Source: Bacteroidales bacterium (lineage in GTDB: Bacteria > Bacteroidota > Bacteroidia > Bacteroidales > JAEINX01). From it: 38,402 nucleotides of DNA. The notes below the pieces were generated by a model. It saw only the letters and a program-made list of their open reading frames with translations. It made no database searches and was not told the DNA's origin. This document shows, piece by piece, positions 7,120-16,020 of this stretch. Position numbers and translations under genes: made by a program. Location of the stretch: positions 1 through 38,402 of the forward strand of contig JAEINX010000032.1 of NCBI GenBank assembly GCA_016342645.1, in the 5' to 3' direction. Positions within the stretch are counted from its first letter, which is position 1, and every line of letters begins with the position of its first letter.

Positions 7120-9435
7120 TTACTCATATTTCAAACTATCTACGGGATTCATATTTGCTGCACGGTATGCTTGAATTACTACGGTCAGTAATGAAATAAT
7201 TACCACCGCTACTCCACTGACAACAAAAATCCACCATTCAAGCACTGTCTGATAAGTGAAGTTCTTCGATAGCCACATTTGCATGATGTAGTAGGAAGCC
7301 GGAACAGATAAAACAAAGGCCAGCACCACCCATTTCACAAACTCGAAGGATAACATTTTTATAATCTGACTTTGGAAAGCACCATGTACTTTACGGATTC
7401 CAATTTCTTTTTGTCGATGTTGAACCATAAATGAAGTCATACCTAATAAACCCATACAAGCAATAATTAATGCAAATATGGAGAAATAGCTTACAATATT
7501 CCCAAGACGTTCTTCCGCTTTATATTGCTGATCGATTACCTGATCTACAAATGCAAAATTAAACGGATCCTCAGGATATTTTTGTATCCAAGCCTTTTCA
7601 ATTTTATTGATAATAGCCATTTGATTTGTACCTGAAATACGAATAACTATTTCATTCATATTATCCAAAAAAGTGATAAATAATGGCCCAATAGGTTGAT
7701 GTAAACTCTGATAATTAAAATCTTTAACGACGCCAATTAGTTTAAAGCCCCAAAGTTCAATTTTATAGGGATCTTCCCAACCATAAACTTCTGCTGCAGC
7801 TTCATTCATTATATATCTTCCTGCTCTATCTGACTCATCCTCACCCGAAAAACTCCTGCCACTGATCATTTGTAAGCCCATCAAATCAAAATAATTTGGA
7901 TCACACTTCAAGTGACGCATATTAATATCCTGACCTTCAAGCTGAGCAAACATTCCGTTGGTAATATCACCCGGTACCGCATTCGCAAAGGCTATTTTAT
8001 CAACCCCTGGAATGGCCAACAATTCATCCTTAAAGTCCTGCGCATTTTCATAAGCATTGTCCTTTGTTTGTAAACGAATTACATTCTCTTTATCAAAACC
8101 AAGGTTTACGTTCTTTACATAATTAATCTGGCGATAAATGACGATCGTTCCTACAATCATAATCAGAGATATCGTAAACTGAAATACCATCAATGATTTT
8201 CTGGCGATCACGCCTCCCCTACTTCTCGAAATTTTACCTTTTATTACTTCAACTGTTTTGAAAGAAGTTAAGGCAATTGCTGGATATAAACCAGAGATGC
8301 TACCTAATAAACCAGCACCGATAATAAAAAACACATTAAAGGGGAAAAAATAAAAATCTTTAACCTGCAGGGAGGTTTGTGCCAAACGATTAAACTCCTC
8401 AATAGCTAGTTCTGCCAGCAAAAATCCCAAAATAAGGGATATAAAAATCATAAAGATTGATTCACTTAGAAACTGTTTAATCAGTTTTTGTTTATAAGCC
8501 CCAACTACTTTTCGTATCCCTACCTCTTTGGCCCTACTTCCTGCTTTGGCAGTAGTAAGGTTTATATAATTGATGCAGGCAATAAGAATAATAAAAAATG
8601 CAATGCCAATAAATAACATAATAAATTGTTTATTCCCACGCCTAAATTCATCGGGTAACTGAATTTTTTGATTAAAATAAAAATCCGAATAAGGGATCAA
8701 ACCCCAATTTGCATCACGCCCGAACTGAGCTAATAAATCCTTACTGAGCTTTTTTTCAAGTTGAGGGATATCTGCACTTTTTTCAAGATCAACGAAAGTA
8801 TTAATGCCCCAATCATCGGGATTAGTGAGTGAGCCCGAAAAACTATTTAATGAAATAATTGAGACAAAAACATCAGGCACATAGGTTGAATTTTCTGGAA
8901 TATCGGGTATAACAGCGTTTACTACTAAATCGTAGCGATTGTTCCATTTAACTTTTTTACCGATCGGATTTTCATCCTTGAAAAGGGCTCTTGCAGAACT
9001 TTCAGTTAGAACCATTCCATTTGGACTATCCAATGCATTGTCCAAATCTCCTATCACAGCATTATTTTTGAAGATCGTGAAATAAGTAGAATCAACAAGC
9101 GCGACTTTATCAAAGTAAATATATTGTCCATCTTCGAGGAAAAACTCCCCATCAAAAATAATGGATCTGCAAACGTTTATAATTTCAGGATAACGCTCAT
9201 CTACAAACTCTGAAAACAAACCACTTCCAAATATATGATTTCTGTTTTTTTCGACTAAACAGTGAATGTTTTCAATGTTCTTAATATGCTTATCGGTGGT
9301 AAGTTCGCTTTTAATGTATAATGAAAGCAGAATAAATAAAGCAAAGGCTATGCTTAATCCAAAAAGATTAATTAAAGAAAAGCCGATATTACGGGTAAAG
9401 TTCCGAACTGCTATTTTAAAATAAGATTTGATCAT
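7120..9435 (-). CDS. FtsX/MacB-type ABC transporter permease (paralogue 2)
   Basis: 771 residues with the two-module layout of large Bacteroidota FtsX permeases. There is an N-terminal membrane anchor after the RNFTRN motif (residues about 18-42), then a large periplasmic MacB-PCD-like domain. A first FtsX block follows, with the INLTTAKAGSRAKEVGIRKVVGA motif region near residue 300. A second periplasmic domain and a second FtsX block (MTSFMVQHRQKEIGIRKVHGA region near 680) come next, ending in NPVDSLKYE. The EVGIRKVVGA/EIGIRKVHGA loops are the sites that normally contact the ATPase. It is 12 bases downstream of its paralogue and so lies in the same operon. No ATP-binding subunit is encoded nearby. 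The likely role is mechanotransmission or efflux coupled to a separate MacB-like ATPase; substrate unknown. Confidence 0.9.
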   Translation of the reverse strand: MIKSYFKIAVRNFTRNIGFSLINLFGLSIAFALFILLSLYIKSELTTDKHIKNIENIHCLVEKNRNHIFGSGLFSEFVDERYPEIINVCRSIIFDGEFFLEDGQYIYFDKVALVDSTYFTIFKNNAVIGDLDNALDSPNGMVLTESSARALFKDENPIGKKVKWNNRYDLVVNAVIPDIPENSTYVPDVFVSIISLNSFSGSLTNPDDWGINTFVDLEKSADIPQLEKKLSKDLLAQFGRDANWGLIPYSDFYFNQKIQLPDEFRRGNKQFIMLFIGIAFFIILIACINYINLTTAKAGSRAKEVGIRKVVGAYKQKLIKQFLSESIFMIFISLILGFLLAELAIEEFNRLAQTSLQVKDFYFFPFNVFFIIGAGLLGSISGLYPAIALTSFKTVEVIKGKISRSRGGVIARKSLMVFQFTISLIMIVGTIVIYRQINYVKNVNLGFDKENVIRLQTKDNAYENAQDFKDELLAIPGVDKIAFANAVPGDITNGMFAQLEGQDINMRHLKCDPNYFDLMGLQMISGRSFSGEDESDRAGRYIMNEAAAEVYGWEDPYKIELWGFKLIGVVKDFNYQSLHQPIGPLFITFLDNMNEIVIRISGTNQMAIINKIEKAWIQKYPEDPFNFAFVDQVIDQQYKAEERLGNIVSYFSIFALIIACMGLLGMTSFMVQHRQKEIGIRKVHGAFQSQIIKMLSFEFVKWVVLAFVLSVPASYYIMQMWLSKNFTYQTVLEWWIFVVSGVAVVIISLLTVVIQAYRAANMNPVDSLKYE

Positions 9436-9447
9436 GTCTATTAAATT

Positions 9448-11766
9448 TTACTCATACCTCAAACTATCTACAGGATTCATAATTGCTGCCCGATAAGCCT
9501 GAATACTTACTGTTAGCAAAGATATAATGATTATTAATAATCCACTTATTGCAAATATCCACCAAACTATATCAACTTGAGAAATAAAATTTTTCTCTAA
9601 CCATGTTTTCATCATAAAATATGAAAGTGGAACAGATATAATAAACGCAATTATAACCCACTTCACAAATTCAAAGGATAACATTTTTATAATTTGACTT
9701 ATTGATCCACCATGTACTTTGCGGATACCAATTTCACGTTTCCGCTGTTTCACCATATATGATGTCATTCCCAACAAGCCGAGGCAGGCAATAATCAGTG
9801 CAAAAGCAGAGAAGTAGCTTACAATTTTCCCAAGGCGTAGCTCAGCTTTGTATTGTTGATCAATAATTTGGTCAACAAATTTATATGTAAAAGGGATTTC
9901 AGAGTAGCGTTTAACCCATGCTTCTTCAATTTTTTCAATAATGGCTGTTTGATTGGTTGGACTAATCCGAATTGCTATATTATCCAAGTCTCCCCAGAAT
10001 GGCATAAATAAAGGTTCAACAGGTAGGTGTAAACTTTCAAAATTAAAATCCTTTACAATGCCTATAAGCTTAAATCCCCAGAATTTTTTTGAATATGGGT
10101 CTTCCCAACCATATTTCTTAACAGCTGCTTCATTAATAATACAAGAACGATTATAGTCGGCATTATCCTCATTTGAAAAATTTCTTCCACTTGCCATTTC
10201 AATGCCCATTAAATTTATAAACTCATAGTCACACTCTAAGAGTCTCATGGTGATTCTTTCGCCATCTAGTTCTTGCTCCATACCATGTCCTACTTCACCC
10301 GGTACGCCATAACAAAATGAGATATTCTCTACACCAGCAATTGCAAGCAATTCATCTTTAAAGGACTGAGCATTTTCAAAAGCCAAAGATTCGTTTGTTT
10401 TCAATCGAATTACATTTTCCTTATTAAACCCAATATTTGTATGTCTTACATGATTTATCTGACGATAGATCACAATAGAACCAACAATCATTATTAAAGA
10501 AATTACAAACTGAAAAACCATTAAAGCTTTTCTGGCAATAATGCCTCCTCTGCTTTTTGATACTTTACCTTTGATAACTTCAACTGTTTTAAAAGAAGTT
10601 AATACAAATGCAGGATACAAACCGGAAATAATTCCCAAAATGATTACACCAATGAAAAAGAATAGATTATACGGGTAAAGGTAAAACTGCTTTACATTAT
10701 AATTGGCCTCAGCCAGCAAATTAAATTCACCAATAAAAAGCTCTGCCAATAAAAAACCAATGATGAGTGCGAAGAAAATAAGGATTATTGATTCGGATAA
10801 AAACTGCTTAATTAGCTTTTGTTTGTAAGCTCCAACTACTTTTCTGATTCCAACTTCCCTTGCACGACTGGCAGCTTGTGCAGTTGTCAGGTTTATGTAA
10901 TTTATACAGGCTATTACAATTATGAATAATGCAATCCCAATAAATAAAAACACAAATTGCTTATTCCCGTGTTCAAATTCTTCGGGGATGTGAACATCGC
11001 TAAAGTAAAGATCTGCATAAGGAATTAAACCAAAATTACTCTTACGCTCAAATTGCGCTAACAAATCTTTACTTAGTTTTTCTTCCAATAATTGAACATT
11101 TACATTGTCCTTCAATTCAACAAAAGTATTGACAGACCAGCTATTATTACTGTTAATAAGGCCTTCGCTTAATGTCAAATAACAATCTATAGAAATGAAA
11201 CAATCCGCCTGATAGAATGCATTTTCTGGCAAATCAGGGATTACAGCATTTACAACAAAATCAAATTCATTGTCCATACTCACAACTTCACCAATTGGAT
11301 TCTTATCAGCGAACAAAGCTTTTGCGGCAGTTTCGGTCAGGACCATTCCATTATCTCCATCAAGAGCGTGTTCCAGATTCCCTAAAATTGCTTCATTTTT
11401 AAATATCTGAAAATAGTTGGAATCAACAGCTCCATAATGATTGAAGTGAACAGAATGACCATCTTCTAGGAAAAAACTGGCATCCCAAACAAAAGAAGTA
11501 CAGGTTTCTTTTACTTCAGGAAAACGACTACTAATATAATCAGCAAATAAGCCGCTTGTAAATATGTGATGGTCATTTCTTTCATGAAGAGCATATATAT
11601 TTTCTATATTATCAATCTGTTTATCGGTAGTAAGTTCGTTTGTAATATAAAGCGAAAGCAAAATAAATAAAGCAAAAGCAATACTCAACCCAAAAAGATT
11701 TATTAAGGAGAATGTGATATTTCTTGTAAAAATTCGTATCGCAATTTTAAAATAAGATATGATCAT
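9448..11766 (-). CDS. FtsX/MacB-type ABC transporter permease (paralogue 1)
   Basis: 772 residues from the preferred ATG at 11764-11766. An in-frame start exists at 11844, but the extra 26 residues have no counterpart in the downstream paralogue, whose start MIKSYFKIAVRNFTRN aligns with MIISYFKIAIRIFTRN here. The architecture matches that paralogue: two FtsX modules, two periplasmic domains, EVGIRKVVGA and EIGIRKVHGG coupling loops, and the ending NPVDSLRYE. The two proteins are clearly duplicates that have drifted most in the periplasmic domains, which may reflect different ligands. It is the first gene of the minus-strand operon and diverges from the sigma-54 response regulator gene, so that regulator probably controls it. 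Confidence 0.88.
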   Translation of the reverse strand: MIISYFKIAIRIFTRNITFSLINLFGLSIAFALFILLSLYITNELTTDKQIDNIENIYALHERNDHHIFTSGLFADYISSRFPEVKETCTSFVWDASFFLEDGHSVHFNHYGAVDSNYFQIFKNEAILGNLEHALDGDNGMVLTETAAKALFADKNPIGEVVSMDNEFDFVVNAVIPDLPENAFYQADCFISIDCYLTLSEGLINSNNSWSVNTFVELKDNVNVQLLEEKLSKDLLAQFERKSNFGLIPYADLYFSDVHIPEEFEHGNKQFVFLFIGIALFIIVIACINYINLTTAQAASRAREVGIRKVVGAYKQKLIKQFLSESIILIFFALIIGFLLAELFIGEFNLLAEANYNVKQFYLYPYNLFFFIGVIILGIISGLYPAFVLTSFKTVEVIKGKVSKSRGGIIARKALMVFQFVISLIMIVGSIVIYRQINHVRHTNIGFNKENVIRLKTNESLAFENAQSFKDELLAIAGVENISFCYGVPGEVGHGMEQELDGERITMRLLECDYEFINLMGIEMASGRNFSNEDNADYNRSCIINEAAVKKYGWEDPYSKKFWGFKLIGIVKDFNFESLHLPVEPLFMPFWGDLDNIAIRISPTNQTAIIEKIEEAWVKRYSEIPFTYKFVDQIIDQQYKAELRLGKIVSYFSAFALIIACLGLLGMTSYMVKQRKREIGIRKVHGGSISQIIKMLSFEFVKWVIIAFIISVPLSYFMMKTWLEKNFISQVDIVWWIFAISGLLIIIISLLTVSIQAYRAAIMNPVDSLRYE

Positions 11767-11875
11767 GTTTTCAATTTTTGAATTATACAAAATATTATTC
11801 AAAACAAATGCCAAAACTTCTTTGTTTCTCTTTTTCAGATACATAATTAGCGATCAAGACATGATAGCATGTTAG

Positions 11876-11894
11876 TTGTTCAGATACTGGACAA
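11876..11894. promoter_or_regulatory. Candidate operator: inverted repeat TTGTTCAG-ATA-CTGGACAA
   Basis: An inverted repeat with 8-base arms, 7 of 8 pairs matching, and a 3-base spacer, lying between the divergent permease and response-regulator genes. Its size and place suit a binding site for the Fis-type HTH of the adjacent regulator. A further half-site-like CCGAACAA lies at 11909-11916. No convincing -24/-12 (TGGCAC-N5-TTGC) sigma-54 promoter was found by eye. Confidence 0.4.
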
Positions 11895-11922
11895 TTATTT
11901 TTCTGCATCCGAACAATTTTTA

Positions 11923-11930
11923 TAGTTTTG
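11923..11930 (+). promoter_or_regulatory. Putative -7 element (TAGTTTTG) for the two-component operon
   Basis: Matches TAnnTTTG and lies 22 bases before the ATG at 11953. A TTTCTG that could act as a weak -33 element lies about 18 bases upstream. It suggests housekeeping-sigma expression of the regulator and kinase genes. Confidence 0.4.
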
Positions 11931-11952
11931 TATTTTTAGAAGCATTATTTTT

Positions 11953-13326
11953 ATGAATACCATCAAAGGAAAAATCCTGATAGTTGACGATAATGAAAGC
12001 ATATTGCTTACTCTAAAACAATCGTTAAAGTACGATTTTCAGGAAATCGAAACAATCAGTAATCCTAATTTGATACCGAATTATCTGAACGATAAAGATT
12101 GGGACATTATTCTATTGGATATGAATTTTAGAGCCGGAATCAATTCCGGCAATGAAGGTTTATTCTGGTTACGAAAAATCAGGGAAAGGAATCCTGATAT
12201 TCTCGTATTTCTGATAACAGCTTATGGTGATGTGGATATAGCTGTGAAGGGGATCAAAGAAGGAGCTCACGATTTTATTACAAAACCATGGGATATTGAT
12301 AAACTGATTGCCGGATTACACGCTGCTTTTAAACTAAGGGAATCGGAAAGGAAAGTAAAAAAACTGGAAGAAAATCAGGAAGTATTAATTCAAAATTCAA
12401 TGAGTACTCCTGATGAATTTCTGGGAAATTCGCCAAAAATGGCTGAAGTATTTAAGACAATACATAAAGTAGCATCCACAGAGGCAAATATTTTAATACT
12501 TGGCGAAAATGGTACTGGAAAAGAGTTAGTGGCGAGAAAGATTCACAAACTCTCAAGTAGAAAGAAAGGATTGTTTGTTAGTGTTGATTTGGGTTCGATA
12601 AACGAAAATCTATTTGAAAGTGAAATGTTTGGGCACAGGAAAGGGGCCTTTACTGATGCAAATGCTGATCGAACGGGTAGGTTTGCAGCAGCATCTGGAG
12701 GCACGTTGTTTCTGGATGAAATCACTAATCTTTCAATGAATCTGCAATCAAAATTGTTGCGGGTTTTGCAGAACAGAGAAGTCATTCCGGTTGGAGCTGA
12801 TAAGGCTATGAATGTTGATATACATTTGATTTCTGCCACAAATAAAAATCCTTTATTACTAGTTGATCAGGGATTGTTTAGGGAAGATTTACTGTATCGT
12901 TTAAATACAATAATAATCAATATTCCACCCCTGCGTGAAAGAGGTGACGACATATTACTTATTGCTGATTATTTCCTTAAAAGATATATAAAAAAATACA
13001 ATAAAGGCGAAATAAAGATCAGTAGTTCAGGTATCAAAACTATGCTAAAACACAGTTGGCCTGGAAATGTCCGCGAACTGAAACATAGCATCGAAAAGGC
13101 TGTAATCCTTGCTGAATCAGAAATCCTTAGATCTAAAGATTTCGGTATTGACAAAAAATCATCAAATGAATGGGAAACCGGCCCGTCTAATAAACTTGCT
13201 GATGTTGAAAAACATATTGTTAAAAAAGTTCTGGACAAGCACCATAATAATCTGACTAAAGCGGCAAATGAATTAAATATTTCACGTACAACATTGTATT
13301 TAAAGATTGAAAAATATGAACTTTAA
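11953..13326 (+). CDS. Sigma-54-dependent response regulator (NtrC family)
   Basis: 457 residues in three domains. The receiver (1-125) has acidic D12/D13, phospho-acceptor D56 in LLDMNF, T89 and K111. The AAA+ activator domain has Walker A GENGTGKE near 185, the sigma-54 contact loop as GAFTDA near 235 (GAFTGA in the classical form) and the GGTLFLDEI Walker B. The Fis-type HTH ends the protein (NLTKAANELNISRTTLYLKI). It activates sigma-54 promoters after phosphorylation by the kinase encoded immediately downstream, whose start overlaps its stop. It is divergent from two FtsX permeases, a layout I recall as common in Bacteroidota for envelope-stress or efflux control. Those permeases are the first candidates for its targets. 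Confidence 0.93.
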   Translation: MNTIKGKILIVDDNESILLTLKQSLKYDFQEIETISNPNLIPNYLNDKDWDIILLDMNFRAGINSGNEGLFWLRKIRERNPDILVFLITAYGDVDIAVKGIKEGAHDFITKPWDIDKLIAGLHAAFKLRESERKVKKLEENQEVLIQNSMSTPDEFLGNSPKMAEVFKTIHKVASTEANILILGENGTGKELVARKIHKLSSRKKGLFVSVDLGSINENLFESEMFGHRKGAFTDANADRTGRFAAASGGTLFLDEITNLSMNLQSKLLRVLQNREVIPVGADKAMNVDIHLISATNKNPLLLVDQGLFREDLLYRLNTIIINIPPLRERGDDILLIADYFLKRYIKKYNKGEIKISSSGIKTMLKHSWPGNVRELKHSIEKAVILAESEILRSKDFGIDKKSSNEWETGPSNKLADVEKHIVKKVLDKHHNNLTKAANELNISRTTLYLKIEKYEL

Positions 13327-14665
13327 CAGATTCTATATCATTATTATTGTTCGGATAATACTGATCGTTATCACTGGAATTTTTCTTTCCTTTTTTATAA
13401 GTCAGGATGATAAAATCATGGCTGGTTCCATATCTCTTGTACTGATTATCATTCAAACAATTTCATTAATAAAATACATTAACAAAACCAATTCAAATTT
13501 GGCTTCCTTCTTATTGCGAATACAATCAAAAGATACTGCTGTTAATTATCTGGACAATCATATTCTGAAAAGTTTTAAGGGTTTAAACATTTCATTTGAA
13601 CAAATCAACAAAGAGCTGCAACAGCTAAAGATTGAAAATGAGCAAAAAACACATTATTTGAGCACTATCGTTAATCATGTAAAAATCGGAATCATTGCTT
13701 TTAACAACAAAGGAAAAATTGAACTTTTCAATCCTGAGGCGATTAAAATTCTGAAATGCGAGAATTTTCATTTCATGAATATACTAGCAGAAAAATTTCC
13801 TGCTTTTCACGACATAATAACAAACACTGCAAATGAAAAAACACTGCTTGTAAAATTGAATTTGAATAATGAAATTCTAAATCTTTCCATTAAAAAAACT
13901 TTAATTAACATAGGGCTTAACACTATTCATATCATTTCTTTCCAAAACATTCGAAGAGAACTGGATCATAATGAGTTAGAATCATGGCAAAAACTAATCA
14001 TGGTTTTGAATCATGAAATCATAAATTCAATAACACCAATTACTTCGCTCTCGAAAACAATAAGAAGATATTTACACAAGGAAGGGGCAATAAAAAAAGT
14101 ATCTGCCTTGAGTGATGAAATTATCAAAGATATTGCCGTAAATACAGAGATAATTGAGGAAAGGGGGAAGGGATTAATTGATTTTATTGAAGTATATAAA
14201 GAGATTGCTAAGCATCCGAAACTCAATTTATCGAAATTCAAAGTTTATCAGATAATTCAAAGAGTTCAGAATTTTTATCAGCAAAAATTCAACGAGCTGC
14301 ATATCAGATTTGAAAGCAAAGGATCATCAGAAATAGAACTCAATGCTGATGAAGCTTTGATAGAACAAATGTTGATGAACCTTACTAAAAACTCCATGGA
14401 GGCTGTTTTTGATAAAATTAATCCACATATTCGGATGGAGTCATATAAGTCAGAGACAGGAAGCATAATTATAAAGATTGATGACAATGGTGAAGGAATT
14501 CCAGAAAGTGAGCAGGACAAAATTTTTATTCCTTTTTATACAACTAAAAAGAATGGCTCAGGTATAGGTTTAAGTTTATCAAAACAAATAATGGATTTGC
14601 ATAATGGAAGCATATCTGTAAGTTCACATCCTGATATTAAAACTTCTTTTATTCTAAGGTTTTAA
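13316..14665 (+). CDS. Sensor histidine kinase with PAS-like domain
   Basis: 449 residues from ATG 13316, which overlaps the regulator stop by 11 bases. A TTG at 13307 in the same frame is less likely. Two membrane helices (about 4-28 and 35-54) with almost no periplasmic loop suggest sensing within the membrane or cytoplasm. A PAS-like segment (about 115-210) follows, then the H-box VLNHEIINSITP with H233. The ATPase domain has the N-box MNLTKNSMEAVF, the G1 box IDDNGEGIPESE and the G2 box GSGIGLSLSKQI. It is the cognate kinase of the sigma-54 regulator by position and overlap. The signal is unknown. Confidence 0.92.
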   Translation: MNFNRFYIIIIVRIILIVITGIFLSFFISQDDKIMAGSISLVLIIIQTISLIKYINKTNSNLASFLLRIQSKDTAVNYLDNHILKSFKGLNISFEQINKELQQLKIENEQKTHYLSTIVNHVKIGIIAFNNKGKIELFNPEAIKILKCENFHFMNILAEKFPAFHDIITNTANEKTLLVKLNLNNEILNLSIKKTLINIGLNTIHIISFQNIRRELDHNELESWQKLIMVLNHEIINSITPITSLSKTIRRYLHKEGAIKKVSALSDEIIKDIAVNTEIIEERGKGLIDFIEVYKEIAKHPKLNLSKFKVYQIIQRVQNFYQQKFNELHIRFESKGSSEIELNADEALIEQMLMNLTKNSMEAVFDKINPHIRMESYKSETGSIIIKIDDNGEGIPESEQDKIFIPFYTTKKNGSGIGLSLSKQIMDLHNGSISVSSHPDIKTSFILRF

Positions 14666-14683
14666 AAATATTTTCCCGAAAAC

Positions 14684-14724
14684 TTTTTTTCATCACTGAA
14701 TACTTTGCAACTTTTACAACTCAT
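14684..14724 (-). pseudogene. Truncated 5' copy of the DUF493 gene
   Basis: On the minus strand from ATG 14722-14724 this reads MSCKSCKVFSDEKK, against MSCKSCNTFGDEKI in the intact gene. Homology stops after about 13 codons and the frame then ends within a few codons inside the 3' end of the kinase gene. It is a leftover of the segmental duplication, not a working gene. Confidence 0.7.
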
Positions 14725-14880
14725 ATTATCTTTTATTTTTCACTTAGAAATTTCTCTATCTCTTGCAAAAATAAAGCTTTTCGCTTTTTGAAAGATATTA
14801 TATTGATTTAACTTGATTGATTCATAAAAATATTAAAAAACCATTAAAATGGTTAAAATACAGGCGTTTCTTTTTAGCAA

Positions 14881-14900
14881 CCCACGACTTAAGTCGTGGG
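14881..14900. repeat. REP-like palindrome CCCACGACTTAAGTCGTGGG
   Basis: A perfect 20-base palindrome with the same flanks (TTTTTAGCAA and CTACAAAAC) as the copy at 7024-7043. One substitution makes this copy perfect, where the other has one mispair. Confidence 0.72.
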
Positions 14901-14944
14901 CTACAAAACATCCAAGATTCTTATTATTAACTGTTTTAACAGTT

Positions 14945-15898
14945 TTAGTAATTATTCAGATTAAAAAAGTTCAAGTCTTTATCAATTTTCGGCAATGTGT
15001 CAATATAGATATTTGATATAATGGGTTTCATTAATTCTTTTTTATAGTCATCCGAAAAATAATTATCAACATCAAGTTTATCTATTTTACCTGTTTTGCC
15101 TGATTCTTTTTTTCGAATAAGTGCCGAAATTAAAGCGGCTCCCATTTTATCAATAGGTTTCATCATTTTATCATCCAACACAAGAATTTTGTCGCTAATT
15201 TTTCCGTTTTCCAACCTTACATTTACCGGAGGCGATTGGCAAACAATATGACCCGAATCAACATCTTCGGTTATTTGATGAATAGTAACTTTTGAAGTTG
15301 AAGCATTTCTGTTAATTAAATCCTCATAAGGCCTTGGCCCGGCTCCGTAATGATTAGCAAGATCAGCAGGATGAAAATTGTAAATTCCGTATTTTGGATA
15401 GTTAATTATTTGGGCATCTACAATTTGTCCAAAAACACAAACAAGAATTGCATCGGGTTTCCAATAGTTCAAAAGCTTTCGGAAATAATCTGATTTCACT
15501 TCACCCGTATAGCAAGGCACACCGAATGATAAAGCGGCTTCAATCATTTCACTTTCCAAGACAACCCTCTCTTTCTCATTATAAATTCTCCATATCCTTC
15601 TTTTTAATGATATTTTTGAATTAGGGTTTGCAGGATCATCTGTTACTAAGCCTACAATATTTAATTTGTCGGGAAATCTTTTTTCACATTCTTTCAAGGT
15701 TTCAAATAAAACATAACCAAGCAAAAAGCTATTGATTGCGAGCACCCTGAATCCATTTGAATTTTTATCGGGATTTTCAGTATTTGCAGGAATTATTAAT
15801 TCTCCCCATCTTGAATCTCCAACCTGAATTACTTTACGCCCATCATTATCAGCCATTAAAACCTTGTTGATAGGAATTTCATCATTATCTAAAGTCAT
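14945..15898 (-). CDS. Formyltransferase-family protein (Fmt/PurN-like fold)
   Basis: 317 residues from ATG 15896-15898. A TTG at 15934 adds 12 residues, but upstream of that lies a poly-A/T tract. The core is the formyl_transf_N fold: YKPDAILV-type strand (WKPDAILVCVFGQIV), then YGIYNFHPADLANHYGAG, with the catalytic Asn and His in NFHP, and ITEDVDSGHIV holding the catalytic Asp. It is longer than PurN and has no recognisable C-terminal Fmt domain, so it is probably neither housekeeping enzyme. It may formylate an amino sugar or amino acid, or transfer a related one-carbon unit. It diverges from an aminotransferase gene about 120 bases away, so the two could work on one amino substrate. That link is inferred. 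Confidence 0.72.
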   Translation of the reverse strand: MTLDNDEIPINKVLMADNDGRKVIQVGDSRWGELIIPANTENPDKNSNGFRVLAINSFLLGYVLFETLKECEKRFPDKLNIVGLVTDDPANPNSKISLKRRIWRIYNEKERVVLESEMIEAALSFGVPCYTGEVKSDYFRKLLNYWKPDAILVCVFGQIVDAQIINYPKYGIYNFHPADLANHYGAGPRPYEDLINRNASTSKVTIHQITEDVDSGHIVCQSPPVNVRLENGKISDKILVLDDKMMKPIDKMGAALISALIRKKESGKTGKIDKLDVDNYFSDDYKKELMKPIISNIYIDTLPKIDKDLNFFNLNNY

Positions 15899-15985
15899 AT
15901 CATTTTTTAAATTATTTAATAGACAATTATACAAAAAAAAAATATAAAAAAAACAAAAAAGACTTTTAAGTTAAAACAAAATTCT

Positions 15986-15993
15986 TACATTTG
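15986..15993 (+). promoter_or_regulatory. -7 promoter element TACATTTG
   Basis: Exact TAnnTTTG match. It overlaps a possible TTG start at 15991, so that codon would lie upstream of the transcript. This supports ATG 16021 as the real start of the aminotransferase. Confidence 0.5.
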
Positions 15994-16020
15994 AAAACTA
16001 TATCACATACTTATATTAAT

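Larger units (their letters stand above)
14684..14915. repeat. Direct repeat copy B (about 232 bp)
   Basis: Second copy of 6828-7058 in the same orientation, starting 19 bases after the kinase stop codon. It includes the truncated DUF493 start, the duplicated TATTTTTG promoter (14766-14773, minus), the AACCATT/AATGGTT palindrome (14839-14854) and a perfect CCCACGAC...GTCGTGGG palindrome. The duplicated promoter points left, antisense to the end of the kinase gene. Confidence 0.85.

Noticed and set aside
11767..11844. N-terminal extension of 26 codons on the first permease
   Set aside because: The paralogous permease starts at the equivalent of ATG 11766, and the extension lies in the likely promoter region.
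13307..13315. TTG start for the histidine kinase
   Set aside because: The ATG at 13316 is three codons later and is a stronger start; the extra residues add nothing recognisable.
15991..16020. TTG start for the aminotransferase
   Set aside because: It overlaps the TACATTTG promoter element, so it would not be in the transcript.
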